Notes: generated by a model not told the origin, from the sequence alone. A DNA stretch of 64,000 nucleotides from Symbiodinium natans (GCA_905221605.1 CAJNDS010002690.1:981491-1045490); one strand, 5' to 3'; counted from the first letter of the stretch, positions 22,481-32,757 are shown. Program-made: numbers and translations.

Positions 22481-23358
22481 TATTTATTAACAGGATTTGT
22501 TATTAATTTCGCAACTGCCCACAAGCTATTTGACAACTCTTGGGGCGTCATGCCTTCTACTTTGCGTGGTATGCGCTCCGCGATGGCTGGCACAGCTGTT
22601 AGCACCTGCGGCGCGGCATCTTGCAACTTCGCAGCTGCCCACAAACTGTTTGATAACTCTTGGGGCTTCATGCCTGCCACTTGCTTCAGCATGTGATGTG
22701 CAATGGACTTCACTGTGGAGCACACGTCTGGCATTGCAACTCCCTCCCTAGCAAGTGTCAGCAAGCTGTTAGAAAGACCCTGTGGTTCCGTGGCAGCTGC
22801 CTGCCTCTGCGTGTGCCTCATTACCTCCAACAACAGCTGCCTATCATATCCTTCCACCTTCCCATACAGCGCGTCATGAAGCTCACCAATGGCCCAAAGA
22901 ACTTGTGCCGTCGCCCGTGCCGGGAGCAAGCCGTCCTTGAGCATGGCCCGCAGTCGGGTCACCAGTCGTGGCCAAACAGTACTAGCCACATCACTGGGGC
23001 TTAGCTGCCGTCGCTGGCTGAACCATGCCAATCGATTCAATGTTGCTGCCATGTGAAAATAGTTGAAAATCGACCCGTCCACCTCCTTATCCACTAGGCT
23101 GAGGATCGCTGCGGCAGGCTCGGCCTTCGCAAGCTTGGTTGTTAGTTTTCTGGCCTCACCCTCACCACCATCACCACCACCACCCCCACCACCGCCCCCC
23201 CTGCCACCCCCGCCAATGTGCGGCCTTTGAAATCCGCCTCTCTGCTCCCGCACACCCCGTACCGTCCTGAGCCGCAGAGTTGCGCAAACCGAGGTATACC
23301 TCACAACAGTGCTGGGCATACAAAAAAAGACACAAAATGGACGGTGGATGAGATACAC
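22480..23358 (-). CDS. OPR-like helical-repeat protein, single exon, probably truncated at its 3' end
   Basis: A 292-codon open frame on the minus strand, by far the longest uninterrupted one in the window. It has a glycine run (about residues 51-63), then alpha-helical repeats of about 38 residues marked by TAQVLWAIGEL, QGLSNSLLTLARE, PQELSNSLWAAAKLQ and PQELSNSLWAVAKL. Such PQELSNSLWA repeats belong to the octotricopeptide (OPR)-type family of organelle RNA-binding proteins that is expanded in dinoflagellates and green algae (family knowledge). RNA binding is inferred. After the last repeat the frame ends within a few codons, exactly where AT-rich DNA of different composition begins, so the 3' part seems lost. 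No introns or telomeric repeats interrupt it, suggesting a retrocopy or an intron-resident gene. The first Met is assumed as start. Confidence 0.6.
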   Translation of the reverse strand: MYLIHRPFCVFFCMPSTVVRYTSVCATLRLRTVRGVREQRGGFQRPHIGGGGRGGGGGGGGGDGGEGEARKLTTKLAKAEPAAAILSLVDKEVDGSIFNYFHMAATLNRLAWFSQRRQLSPSDVASTVWPRLVTRLRAMLKDGLLPARATAQVLWAIGELHDALYGKVEGYDRQLLLEVMRHTQRQAAATEPQGLSNSLLTLAREGVAMPDVCSTVKSIAHHMLKQVAGMKPQELSNSLWAAAKLQDAAPQVLTAVPAIAERIPRKVEGMTPQELSNSLWAVAKLITNPVNK

Positions 23359-23502
23359 GATTACGTTGCTGAATGTCCTTCCGATCGACTGGCTGCCGTA
23401 GGGGAAGCACTGTCGGATTTCAAGAAATCAGGCATTGACTTGACTGCCTTCTGCATGGACATCGACCGCGCGCTCAAGCAGCTTGCCAAAACTGCGAAGT
23501 GA
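23325..23502 (+). CDS. Possible gene fragment, WTVDEIHDYVAECPSDRLAA, opposite the OPR start
   Basis: The + strand frame reads KDTKWTVDEIHDYVAECPSD then RLAAVGEALSDFKKSGIDLT, ending in LKQLAKTAK and a TGA stop. Hydrophilic, helix-forming, with coding-like composition. It overlaps the start of the minus-strand OPR frame by a few tens of bases. No family recognised; could be a terminal exon or a fragment carried along with the OPR copy. Confidence 0.35.
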
Positions 23503-24400
23503 TGGTGCAGCCGCTTGTGTGCAAGGATGCTGCGGCATGTACCTTGCGAAGCTCTTTGGTGGCATACTTTGGAACGACTGCTGCGACAACAGCCTACACG
23601 TCTACAGTTCCGCACACAGGCGCTGTTCTCATCAAGCTTTTCTACAGTAGATTGATCAGAAAGTAGCATAGGCTTCTGACTATTGTTCGTGTCCTTTGCT
23701 CGTATTTTGGGTTCAAGTCAGGCCGCTACGTAGAACGCATCCGATGATTCTTCGAACCCTAGCCCAAAAACCCTAAACCCTAAATCCAGGCGATTTTGGA
23801 GGTGCCGGAGTCTTCGAGGCTCCTTGAAGCCCTCTAGTCTAGCCTGTAGTCCCTAAACCTTTCATGCCCCTTTAACCATCCTTGTGGATGAAGGATTGCG
23901 TGAATCTTTCAACTGCAAAGGTTGCAGCAGGCGTCGAAGCCACAACTCACAATGCAAGCCTTCGTGACACAAGGTTTTTGGGTTTAGGGTTGAGGGTTTA
24001 GGGTTTCAGGCACTAGGAATCTGGACGTCCCGCCAGGGTACATTCAAGCGAGCTCACATGTAAAGTTACTAGGTATATAGAGCCTAAAACCTACAAACCT
24101 TTTAAGACTTTCAATCCCATAAACTCTCTGTAAGCCCACAGGCCTTCAACCGAAAAGGCAGATTTTCTAAGCCCTCTGCCCTAAACCCTGAAGCTACAAC
24201 TACCCTGTCCGATGCTTAAACTCGGAGGATGTAAGCGCTAAATCTTGGCGGATGCCCATCACAGTCCTCAGGCCCTGACAGCCGTAAACCCGCAGAACAG
24301 CAGACCAAAGACTCCAACACACCCTAGAAGACAAGTACAAACCCCAAACTCAGCTAAACCCTAAACCCCAAACCCTAAACCCCAAGAACAGCAACGTGAG

Positions 24401-24455
24401 GACTTGGCCAGGATTGCCTCTGCCTTTACCCTGGCAGCACCACGGGGCTTCGTGG
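24401..24455 (+). CDS. Candidate exon, DLARIASAFTLAAPRGFV
   Basis: Acceptor CGTGAG^GACTTG, donor GTGG^GTGAGG (canonical). Reads DLARIASAFTLAAPRGFV. The frame stays open to about 24615, so the end could be further on. Unassigned. Confidence 0.35.
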
Positions 24456-24992
24456 GTGAGGCAGGGCGGAGGGGCGGGCTCTCAACTGATTGTGTGACCC
24501 TATCTGGTCAGAATCGTGTGTTTGGAGGTGAGGGATTTGGGGCAGTTAGGACATCTAGAGTCCTATCTCATAAGAATAAGTATCTGACGGGCAGTTTGCT
24601 TTACAATTATACTTTCACATAGCTTAAAGTTCCACAAATGATGCAGGGACTATATGCCATTCTGCCTTGAACCCTAAATCTAATCCCTCAAGGCCCGGAT
24701 AAGCCGAAACTGTGGGTCAGCTGGAGCCTGCAATCGCAGTGTGACCTCCAACCGGCATATCAAGCCCAATAGCGCCGAAATGCTCGGTTGTTTATTCAGG
24801 GCACCAAGCCCAAAAGGCCCCCCAGCACTTTTTCGAAAGAAGCAAAACACAAACCCAGTCAAGACCTGCCCGAAGCTCCGAATATACAAGATTCCTAAAC
24901 CCAGAGCTCTAAACTCCAAACCCCAAACCCGAAACCCTAAACCCTGGAACCCCAAACGCCCCAAACCTAAGCCTTGTCGGACAATCCCCAAG

Positions 24993-25061
24993 GCCCCGAC
25001 CTTCGCCGCCGCCGGCCGTCTCGCCAAAGCATTGCGAGCGGCCCGCAGAAGCTCCGAGGAG
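24993..25061 (+). CDS. Candidate exon, APTFAAAGRLAKALRAARRSSEE
   Basis: Acceptor CCCCAAG^GCCCCG, donor GAGGAG^GTGCTT, 23 codons in phase 0, with CCCTAAA-like repeats before and a TTTAGGG array after. Reads APTFAAAGRLAKALRAARRS then SEE, an alanine/arginine-rich helix. Unassigned. Confidence 0.4.
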
Positions 25062-25389
25062 GTGCTTTGCTTAGGTTTGGGGTTTAGGGTTTAGGGTTTA
25101 GGGTTTAAGGTTTAGGGTTTAGGGTTTAGGGTTTAGGGTTTGGAGTTTAGGGTTTGGAGTTTAGGGTTTAGGGTTTAGGGTTTAGGGTTTGGGCTTTCTA
25201 GGTGAGGAATGGGGATTCAGGGTTTGAGGTAGGTAGCTGAGAAACCTTAGAACTGTTTGGGATACTACAAATAAATACACCGCCTTTGGCCAGAAAGGTG
25301 CACCTTTTCCTACTAAGAACCGCAGAAAGTAAGTTTAGGGCTTGAAGCCTGTGTGGGATGGGTTTTGGGTTTTGGGTTTTGTGTTTAGG

Positions 25390-25503
25390 CTTGGTAGCCC
25401 AGTGGTACCCTTTACCCGCTTTGGTTTGGTTCTGGGTTCCCTCATAAAGTAACCACCCCAACAAAAAAGGGCGCCCAAAATGTAATACGGCTACTGTACG
25501 CAA
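25390..25503. mobile_element. MITE-like element, family E
   Basis: CTTGGTAGCCCAGTGGTACC, GGGTTCCCTCATAAAGTAAC, GGGCGCCCAAAATGTAATAC, GGCTACTG. Sixty bases later lies a family D copy. Confidence 0.85.
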
Positions 25504-25562
25504 GCCCTATTAGAAAGGAGTCAGCGCATTACACAGTGTATCGCTGAAGCTACAAACCCTAG

Positions 25563-25670
25563 CTTGGTAGCTGAGTGAGCACGCTTTACACTTTTTGGGA
25601 TACTATAATCCCTTATAGAACTGAAAGTGCACACTTTTTGGGGGCTTGTGAATTCAGCAACTAAGTAGAG
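25563..25670. mobile_element. MITE-like element, family D
   Basis: GCTTGGTAGCTGAGTGAGCA, CTTTACACTTTTTGGGATAC, then GAACTGAAAGTGCACACTTT and GAATTCAGCAACTAAG. Confidence 0.85.
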
Positions 25671-25979
25671 TCCCTATCAATGGCCCAGAATCCCCAAACC
25701 CACAAACCAACCCAAAACCTCATGAGCCATCAGCCCGGAACCCTGGTACAGCCTTCAGAGCTTCAGCCCTCTACCCAGACCCCTGGGAGGATCCAAAAAG
25801 TAGATCCCTTTAAAGGGGTTCCTAAGAATGTCTCAGTAGTAGTCCCTAAACCCCAAACCTAAACCCTAAACCCCTAAACCCTAAGGGCACTATTTGGGGG
25901 GCTCTACTTGTGGGATCTTTTTCAGGGGCCTGGGTAAGCCCTTAGCCATGACTCCTGTTGGGCTTGGTATGCATGCATG

Positions 25980-26119
25980 GTTTAGGGTTTAGGGTTTAGG
26001 GTTTAGGGTTTAGGGTTTAGGGTTTAGGGTTCAGGGTTCAGGGTTCAGGGTTCAGGGTTCAGGGTTCAGGGTTCAGGGTTCAGGGTTCAGGGTTCAGGGT
26101 TCAGGGTTCAGGGTTCAGG
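25980..26119. repeat. TTTAGGG array converting abruptly to TTCAGGG
   Basis: Seven TTTAGGG units (to about 26030) followed by about 13 identical TTCAGGG units. Confidence 0.97.
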
Positions 26120-26146
26120 GATGTGTGTGGAAGTATCAGTCTGCAG

Positions 26147-26230
26147 GACCAATGGCGACGCCTTGCATGGGCCCGGGTTCCCAGACTCTCTGACATCGGG
26201 TTTGACTCTCCAGGGCTGAGGGGTTTACGA
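26147..26230 (+). CDS. Candidate exon, DQWRRLAWARVPRLSDIGFD
   Basis: Acceptor CTGCAG^GACC. Reads DQWRRLAWARVPRLSDIGFD then SPGLRG. It lies between a TTCAGGG array and a GGCTTAG array. Unassigned, 3' end approximate. Confidence 0.3.
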
Positions 26231-26254
26231 CTTGTCCGGGATGCCCAGTATAGG

Positions 26255-26475
26255 GTTTAGGGTTGAGGGCTTAGAGGGCTTAGGGTTTAGGGCTTAGAGG
26301 GCTGAGGGCTTAGGGCTTAGGGCTTAGGGCTTAGGGCTTAGGGCTTAGAGGGAGGGCTTAGAGGGCTTAGGTCTTAGGGCTTAGGGCTTAGAGGGCTTAG
26401 GGCTTAGGGCTTGGGCTTAGAGGGTAGAGGGCTTAGGGCTTAGGGCTTAGGGCTCAGGGCTTAGGGCTTAGGGCT
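26255..26475. repeat. GGCTTAG-type variant array
   Basis: Degenerate telomere-like array in which most units are GGCTTAG, some joined as AGAGGGCTTAG. Clearly distinct from the TTCAGGG and TAGGGTC arrays within 400 bp on either side. Confidence 0.93.
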
Positions 26476-26574
26476 TATCTAGGGCGAGGAGCCGAATTCC
26501 GAAGGCGACTTGGGAACCCAGAGGCTCAGAGGCTTGAAGGACGCCAATTTCAGCATTTAGAGCTGTTGATTTGG

Positions 26575-26765
26575 GTTTAGGGTCTAGGGTCTAGGGTCTA
26601 GGGTCTAGGGTCTAGGGTCTAGGGTCTAGGGTCTAGGGTCTAGGGTCTAGGGTCTAGGGTCTAGGGTCTAGGGTCTAGGGTCTAGGGTTTAGGGTTTAGG
26701 GTTTAGGGTTTAGGGTTTAGGGTTTAGGGTTTAGGGTTTAGGGTTTAGGGTTTAGGGTTTAGGTG
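26575..26765. repeat. TAGGGTC variant array followed by TTTAGGG array
   Basis: Fifteen or so identical TAGGGTC units (26579-26687), then about 11 perfect TTTAGGG units. Confidence 0.97.
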
Positions 26766-27120
26766 GGGTGTTGTGTTTCCGCCAAGGCTCCCTAAGCCCT
26801 GGTTCCGAAATCTTAAACCTTAAACCGTAAGCGTGATGAGCTGAAATACGCACAAAGCCTTGAGCCTTAAACCTTAAATCCTAAACAAAAACAGTAAGCC
26901 GCTAAAACCTATTCCCGAGACCTCAAACCCTAAACCCTAAACGAAGCAGACCCTACACCCTACAACGACTAAACCCTCAACTCTGAACAACTAGGACCTA
27001 GAGTAGGTCCCGATTCCCTTTTTTGGGGTTTAGTATTTTAGGTTCCCTGTTTCAAGCCCCTATAAACCAATAAGGGCAACCTTGTGTTCATTCCTAGGTT
27101 GCTCTTGGGTTCAGACAAAA

Positions 27121-27246
27121 TCTTAGGGTAGTTGCATGGTCCCAAAGGATGGGGGGACCTCTTACATAGCCCTTATATACCCTGCACAATCAAGGGCCCA
27201 TACATCAGAACCCTTGAGAGGTAAGGGACCATATTAAGGGCCCATG
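27121..27246. mobile_element. MITE-like element, family G
   Basis: TAGTTGCATGGTCCCAAAGG to AGGTAAGGGACCATATTAAG, with AAGGGCCCATAC inside. Confidence 0.75.
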
Positions 27247-27354
27247 AACCCTAAACCCTAAAGCCTAAAAACAACCCTAAACCCTAAACCTGACCCTAAA
27301 CCCTAAACCCTTAGGCCCATGAAACTACCCTCAGAGACACGAGCAACCCACGAG

Positions 27355-27430
27355 GCCTGTGCCAGCGCTGGCCACCCCCAACTGGACGTCTTCGGGGAGC
27401 CGCCCGTGCAGGCACGGCTTCGGGAAGAGC
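27355..27430 (+). CDS. Candidate exon, ASAGHPQLDVFGEPPVQARL
   Basis: Acceptor CACGAG^GCCTGT. Reads ACASAGHPQLDVFGEPPVQA then RLREELQKP. Donor unclear. Here the downstream flank is CCCTAAA, not TTTAGGG. Unassigned. Confidence 0.3.
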
Positions 27431-27859
27431 TCCAAAAGCCCTACTGTAAACCCTAGACCCGAAACCCCAAACCCCAAACCCTACATCCTAAACCCCAAAC
27501 CCTCTTTGAAATCTTGATCCCTTTAAAGGGTTCTTAAGAATGACCCAGTAGTAGTATAGGGCACTATTTTTTGGGTTCTACTTTTTGGATCAGAGGGTCC
27601 TTCTATCCCGTTTATATTCCTCTATATTCTTGGGTTCCCTGTTCCGGGTTTAAGGTGTAGGGTTTAGGGTTTAGGGTAAACCCTAAACTCTAAACCCTAA
27701 ACCCTAAGCCCTAAAACCCTAAAACCCTAAAACCCTAAAACCCTAAAACCCTAAACCCTAAACCCTAAACCCGCGTTTTTATTAGGATCCTTCTAACAGA
27801 ACCCATGCCACAGCTGCCCTGAGCCCAAAGTTTGACCTCAGACCTCCGTTGTCCGCGAG

Positions 27860-27922
27860 GCTTCCGCCAGCAGCAGTATGGCCGTTTGGAAGGACGGGCT
27901 TCAGCAGAAGACGACGGGGTCG
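27860..27922 (+). CDS. Candidate exon, FRQQQYGRLEGRASAEDDGV
   Basis: Acceptor CGCGAG^GCTTCC, donor GTCG^GTAGAG (canonical). Reads FRQQQYGRLEGRASAEDDGV. CCCTAAA array upstream and TTTGGGG/TTTAGGG downstream. Coding-like but unassigned. Confidence 0.4.
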
Positions 27923-28005
27923 GTAGAGGGTTTGGGGTTTAGGGCCTAGTTTACGGTTTGGGGTTTAGGGTTTAGGCTTTAGCGTTTAGGGTTGTTAGGG
28001 GTATC

Positions 28006-28055
28006 ACTTGGAGGTCCGTGGTGCCTATTAACCAGTTATAACTAGTTTACAACGG
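28006..28055. mobile_element. Family B half copy
   Basis: CACTTGGAGGTCCGTGGTGC then TATTAACCAGTTATAACT; the right half is missing. Confidence 0.7.
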
Positions 28056-28162
28056 ACTCTATCCGCAAATTTGTTCGAAGGTTTAAAGAGGCCAACCCCG
28101 CCACAGACCTGATCAGCTTGAAACCTTACACAAGCCCCGACCTCAGAACGCCAAAGCCTAGA

Positions 28163-28343
28163 CCTTGGGATGCTCCCCCTTATACCAGCAGTCCTTGAGA
28201 GGGATTATAATAAGGGGGTTTAGGGTTTAGGGTTTAGGGTTTAGGGTTTAGGGTTTAGGGTTTAGGGTTTAGGGTTTAGGGTTTAGGGTGGTATACTACG
28301 ATCCCTCTGAAGGAGCTCTTAGTACAAAGGGGGACACATCCCC
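28163..28343. mobile_element. Family C element with an internal TTTAGGG array
   Basis: Left arm TTGGGATGCTCCCCCTTATA, right arm GTACAAAGGGGGACACATCC. Between AGAGGGATTATAATAAGGGG and ACTACGATCCCTCTGAAGG sit about ten TTTAGGG units (28217-28288). Confidence 0.88.
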
Positions 28344-28453
28344 AACCTAAACCTTAAGACCCCTGAGCCCGTGGCGAAGGCCCTGGAAAGGCGGAAACAA
28401 TATCTCCCCGTCGGAGGCCCAGGCTTGTGCGTGGCTTCATTCCCACCAACCCT

Positions 28454-28545
28454 ACCTGGGACCCTCTTTACCTACAGCTTTATGGGGTGTACCTAGAAAT
28501 TCAGGGTAGTTGCTACAAAACTGTGGGTAAATTGAGTCCCAGGTA
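28454..28545. mobile_element. MITE-like element, family A
   Basis: Inverted ends ACCTGGGACCCTCTTTACC and the matching TGGGTAAATTGAGTCCCAGGT. No coding capacity. Other copies: 14977-15045, 30494-30543, 40767-40844, 63948 to the edge, and partial ones near 7182, 7425, 40447, 40901 and 51152. Confidence 0.85.
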
Positions 28546-29162
28546 AGCCCGAAACCGGCTCAGGGTCTGGTCTTGAGGCTGCTTTTGGGTTGTAGGATAC
28601 GTTTTGTCTACCAGAGGGGGCCTTCACATCGCACAACATTGATTCTTATTTGGTCTCGAAGTAGATGTTTCTGTTGCGCGCTCTTTGTTTTTGGGCGAAA
28701 CCCGTCAAAACCCCTGAACCAGAAACCCCTTGAAGCCCAAACTGGCCGCAGATGCAAGCATGATCCCAGCGCGAGGTTTAGGCGCTTAGGGCGTTTCAGG
28801 AGGGTTTAGGGGTTTAGCGGTTTATTAAGGGTTAAGGGGATGGATATAGTGTTGAAATTTCGACCAAGTTCAACCCGGGGTGTGCATCTCTCTATACCCT
28901 CAACCGCACTGTAGCCGAAGAGACCAGTCTAACTTCTCCGCGTCCTCACGCGGCCTTCGAACGCATCTGACAACCGAAGTAGTTTAAAGGGGTTCAGGGT
29001 TTAGGGTTTAGGGTTTAGGGTTTAGGGTCTGTGGGAGAGAAGGATCTTTGGAAAAAAAACTGCCTAGGCATCCTTACCAGGCACGCATTGCTGGCCAGCC
29101 AGCTGCAAGGTTGAAAAAACACTACCCCAAGCGAAGCGTACTTGGAGGTCCAGGGTACTTTG

Positions 29163-29254
29163 AACCCCCTAAACCCTAAACCCTAAACCCTAAACCCTAA
29201 ACCCTAAACCCTAAACCCTAAACCCTAAACCCTAAACCCTAAACCCTAAACCCT
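29163..29254. repeat. (CCCTAAA)n array interrupting an inverted-repeat element
   Basis: Thirteen perfect units beginning directly after the left end of a family B element (29147-29167). Confidence 0.95.
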
Positions 29255-31104
29255 ACCACTGTACCTAGAAGCCCACCCTCAAAAGATGTTGCACGCAGAC
29301 TTTTATCTGGGGTTCTAAGTACCCAAGTAGGCTGTGACTCCCCTACGTGGCGAACCTGGCTAGCCCCTTGAGCCCTCAGCCCGGAAACCTCAGCCCAAGA
29401 CCCCGAAAACCCTGGGTTCTGTACTGCCAGGGTCCTGTTATGGGAACGCCGGATAGGAGAACCCTTGAACCCTAACTAAAGCCTGAACTTCAAACCTTAA
29501 ACCGAAAACCCTAAACCCCTGATAGTAGGCGCTCAAACGTTAGAAAGGCAAAGTTTGGATGTTCCCCCTTGTACTAACAGTCCTTAATAGGGATTCTAGT
29601 ACCCCCTATTATAATTACTATGCACCCCACAAGCTGAGGAAGCTGCGCTTCTCGCCCAGTCCGGGACCCGGGTTTAGGGTATTTAGGGTTTAGGGTTTAG
29701 GGTTTAGGGTTTAGGGTATAGGGTTTATGCGTGAAACTCAGGGTTTGGGGGCTTGGGGCTGTTGGATTTCACTGCCTTGGAGTTTTGGGGAACAACCCCA
29801 AACCCTAAACCGGAAAGGTTTAGGGTCCGGGGTCGATTTTTTCGGGTGGAGCTGAAGTTCCTAACACTTGCACACACTTGAACCGTTGCAAAGCCCAAGC
29901 TGTCGAGGGCTTCTAGGGCTTAGGGCTGCCAGTTTCTGGGGCATTTTGGAGTTTAGGGAACCCCTAAACCCTCAACCCTAGACCCTAGACCCTAAACCCC
30001 AAACCCTAAAATTTGGGCATATCAGGTCTCCCTTCCCGCTGATGCAGCTGGATAGCTGGCTGTCCGAGGAGGTCCCGGATCTGCTGTGACCTTCCAGGGC
30101 TTGCCAGGTTTACTTAGGGATACTTGGGAATTTAAAGTTTTGGGTACCATATCTCCTAAGAAACAGATAGAAACAGCTAAAAAAACTGTAGCATCTGCTA
30201 GGGTTCCCCAAGTTCAGTATAGTTTAGGGCTCAGGGAGTTCAAGGTGTACCATGTTGGCCCCGTGAGCTGCATAAAGCTCTTCACATCCCTATAAGCCCG
30301 ACCGTTGGCATTTGGAGGCCCTCAATCCTCGGCCCCGAAACCCGAAACCCGAAACCCGAAACCCTAAACCCGAAACCCTAAACCCTAAACCCTAAACCCC
30401 TCTAAACCTTGATTGCCCCAAACCCTAAACTCCCGGAAACGCCCTAAACACCCTAAGCACCCTAGAACGACAACCCCATCTTCCCTAAACCTCACCTGGA
30501 GTTGAGTAGTACCATAAGACTGTAGGTACAGAGGGTCCCAGGCAGATGTTGGGCCCGGTTTCTTGTCAAGAAAACGTCGGTTGGAATATCGGCTGCTGCC
30601 AGAGAGGGACGCGCAGCAAGAAACTTAAGGGTTTTGTTGATTCTTGGATCTACGCGTAGGGTTTAGGGTTTAGAGTTTAGGGTTGAGGGTTTAGGGTTTA
30701 TATCGATTCGGGTTTAGGGTAAAGCGTCATCCCTGCAACCGGAAACCGCCCAAGCAAAGAGCCCTAAAATACACGCCGGTTTCACAAGCTGCCCAATTCT
30801 AAGGTTTGAACCATCGGTTTAGGGTTTAGGGATTAGGGTTTAAGGTCTAGGGTTTGGGATCCGAGAGTATGGGCCCTTATGATATGTAGTGTATATAATG
30901 GCTATATAACAAGGGACCCAAAATACCCCAAAAACACTTAAACCCTGACCCAAGTAAGGCCCACAATTCGGATCCCTTACTTAATGGGGTAAATCTGTTC
31001 CCCTCGGAAGCTGCTTGCGACGCAAACCAGCTTACACCCTGCAAGACCCAAGACCCCATAAGGCCTATACACCCCATAAACCCCACATGAAGACCTTTTT
31101 TCTG

Positions 31105-31280
31105 TACATATACATATATATACATATATATATATATAGATAGATAGATATATCTTTATTTATTTATTTATTTATGTATTTATCTGTTATATTTTCATAC
31201 TTATAGGACGATTATACATATTATATATATATATATACATAGATAGATATATATATATATATATATGAATATATAAACCC
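31105..31280. repeat. TA/TATC/TTTA microsatellite tract
   Basis: Composite of (TA)n, (TAGA)n and (TTTA)n within 175 bp. Confidence 0.9.
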
Positions 31281-31322
31281 TACACAACCCACAAGCCCTA
31301 TACACCCCTAAACCCCTTGAAG

Positions 31323-31385
31323 GAGGCGGACGCTCTCCTCGCTGCAGCCACTGGCGGCCACCTCTGGCGTCCATCGCCCCTGGCC
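31323..31385 (+). CDS. Candidate upstream exon, alanine-rich (EADALLAAATGGHLW)
   Basis: Acceptor GAAG^GAGGCG, donor GGCC^GTGCCG. Phase 0 at both ends. Reads EADALLAAATGGHLWRPSPL. No recognised domain; placement in the pullulanase N-terminus is inferred from matching phase with the next two candidates and the CCCTAAA-exon-TTTGGGG flanks. Confidence 0.45.
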
Positions 31386-31426
31386 GTGCCGGGCTGAGTG
31401 GCTTTTGGTTGCAGGTTTCGGGGTTT

Positions 31427-31550
31427 AGGGTTTGGGGTTTGGGGTTTAGGGTTTGGGGTTTGGGGTTTAGGGATTGGGGTTTGGGGTTTGGGGTTTGGGG
31501 TTTAGGGTTTGGGGTTTGGGGTTTGGGGTTTCGGGTTTAGGGTTTAGGCT
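31427..31550. repeat. TTTGGGG-dominated array
   Basis: About 17 units, mostly TTTGGGG with scattered TTTAGGG. Confidence 0.95.
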
Positions 31551-31689
31551 TGCGTGTTCCCAGATTGATGTTACCCACTTGTAAAAGGCAGCGACTACTT
31601 TGCCTTCGCAATCTCGTGGAAGTCTTCGCACTTTCCCTTAAACCCGCAACCCCAAAACCTTAAACTCTAAAACCCCTATAAAACCTAAA

Positions 31690-31890
31690 ACCCCAAACCC
31701 CAAACCCCAAACCCCAAACCCCAAACCCTAAACCCCCAAACCCCCTAAACCCCCGAACCCCCAAACCCCCAAATCCCCAAACCCCCACACTCCCAAACTC
31801 CCAACTCCAAACCCCCAAACCTCCAAACCCCAAACCCCAAACCCCAAACCCCAAACCCTAAACCCTAAACCCTAAACCCTAAACCCTAAA
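31690..31890. repeat. CCCCAAA then CCCTAAA array
   Basis: Blocks of uniform CCCCAAA, then looser CCCCCAAA text, CCCCAAA again, and six CCCTAAA units ending 16 bp before the candidate exon at 31907. Confidence 0.95.
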
Positions 31891-31906
31891 CGACCCGACA
31901 GCACAG

Positions 31907-31951
31907 GTCGATCCTTCGCCGGACGCAGCCCCGACGAGAACCTCCGAGAGT
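31907..31951 (+). CDS. Candidate upstream exon, VDPSPDAAPTRTSES
   Basis: Acceptor CACAG^GTCGAT, donor GAGAGT^GTCGGG, phase 0 both ends. Low-complexity linker-like peptide. CCCTAAA array ends 20 bp before it and a TTTAGGG array begins 30 bp after it. Confidence 0.45.
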
Positions 31952-32534
31952 GTCGGGACCTTATTGCTTACGGGTCTAGCGGTTTAGGGTTTAGGGTTTA
32001 GGGTTTAGGGTTTAGGGTTTAGGGTTTAGGGTTTAGGGTGTAGGGTTTAGGGTCGAGGATTCAGGTGCTGAGGATTTAGGGCCTAAAGGGTTTAGGGTTT
32101 CGGGTTCAGGGTCTAACTAGGATTCAGGTGCTGAGGATTTAGGCCTTGAAGGGTTTAAGGGTTGAGGGTTTCCCTAAACCCTAAACTAAACCTTAAACCG
32201 GAAACCCTAAACCGTTTTAGGGGTTAAGAGTTTAAGGCTGTTGGGGTTTTGCGTTCAGGGCTTATAGGGCCCTCTAAAGACCCCAACCTGGCTTAGGACG
32301 CAGTTTCTTGTTTAGGGTTCAGGGTTCAGGGTTTAGGGTTTAGGGTTTAGGGTTTAGGGTTTAGGGTTTAGGGCATGGACTTATACTTGCTACTACTTCA
32401 GAGGCTCAGAGGCTATGGCTGAATCTCACAGCTTAAGACGCTCAGCCCTACACCTCAAACCTAACTCTAAGAGGCACCTAAGCCTTATTCCCTAAACCCT
32501 AAACCCTAAACCCTAGACCAGCTCACCTTCAGAG

Positions 32535-32594
32535 GCAATCCTGGCGGATGTAGGGCAGTTGCCAGGCGACGCCTCGGCCGTGGCGGGCCCAGAA
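32535..32594 (+). CDS. Candidate upstream exon, AILADVGQLPGDASAVAGPE
   Basis: Acceptor TCAGAG^GCAATC, donor CAGAA^GTCGCC, phase 0 both ends. Acidic, alanine-rich peptide without recognised family. Could be the linker before the PUD domain that starts at about 34.0 kb. Confidence 0.45.
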
Positions 32595-32637
32595 GTCGCC
32601 TAAGTTTAGGGTTTAGGGTTTAGGTTTTAGGGTTTAG

Positions 32638-32757
32638 GGATATATGGGGGGTTACGGTATAAGGGGTACCTTATTGGGGTCATGATTCTAAGGGGATCCT
32701 ACTATTTCGGGGTCTAGATTCGGGGTCCCTTATTATCGTAAGCCCCCGTATATATGT
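32638..32757. mobile_element. MITE-like element, family F
   Basis: ATATATGGGGGGTTACGGTA at the left mirrored by ATCGTAAGCCCCCGTATATA at the right; inner AGGGGATCCTACTATTTCGG. Confidence 0.85.

Noticed and set aside
31660-31854. Minus-strand frame of Gly-Phe-Gly-Val-Trp repeats (also at 43866, 57912)
   Set aside because: Translation of TTTGGGG/CCCCAAA arrays.
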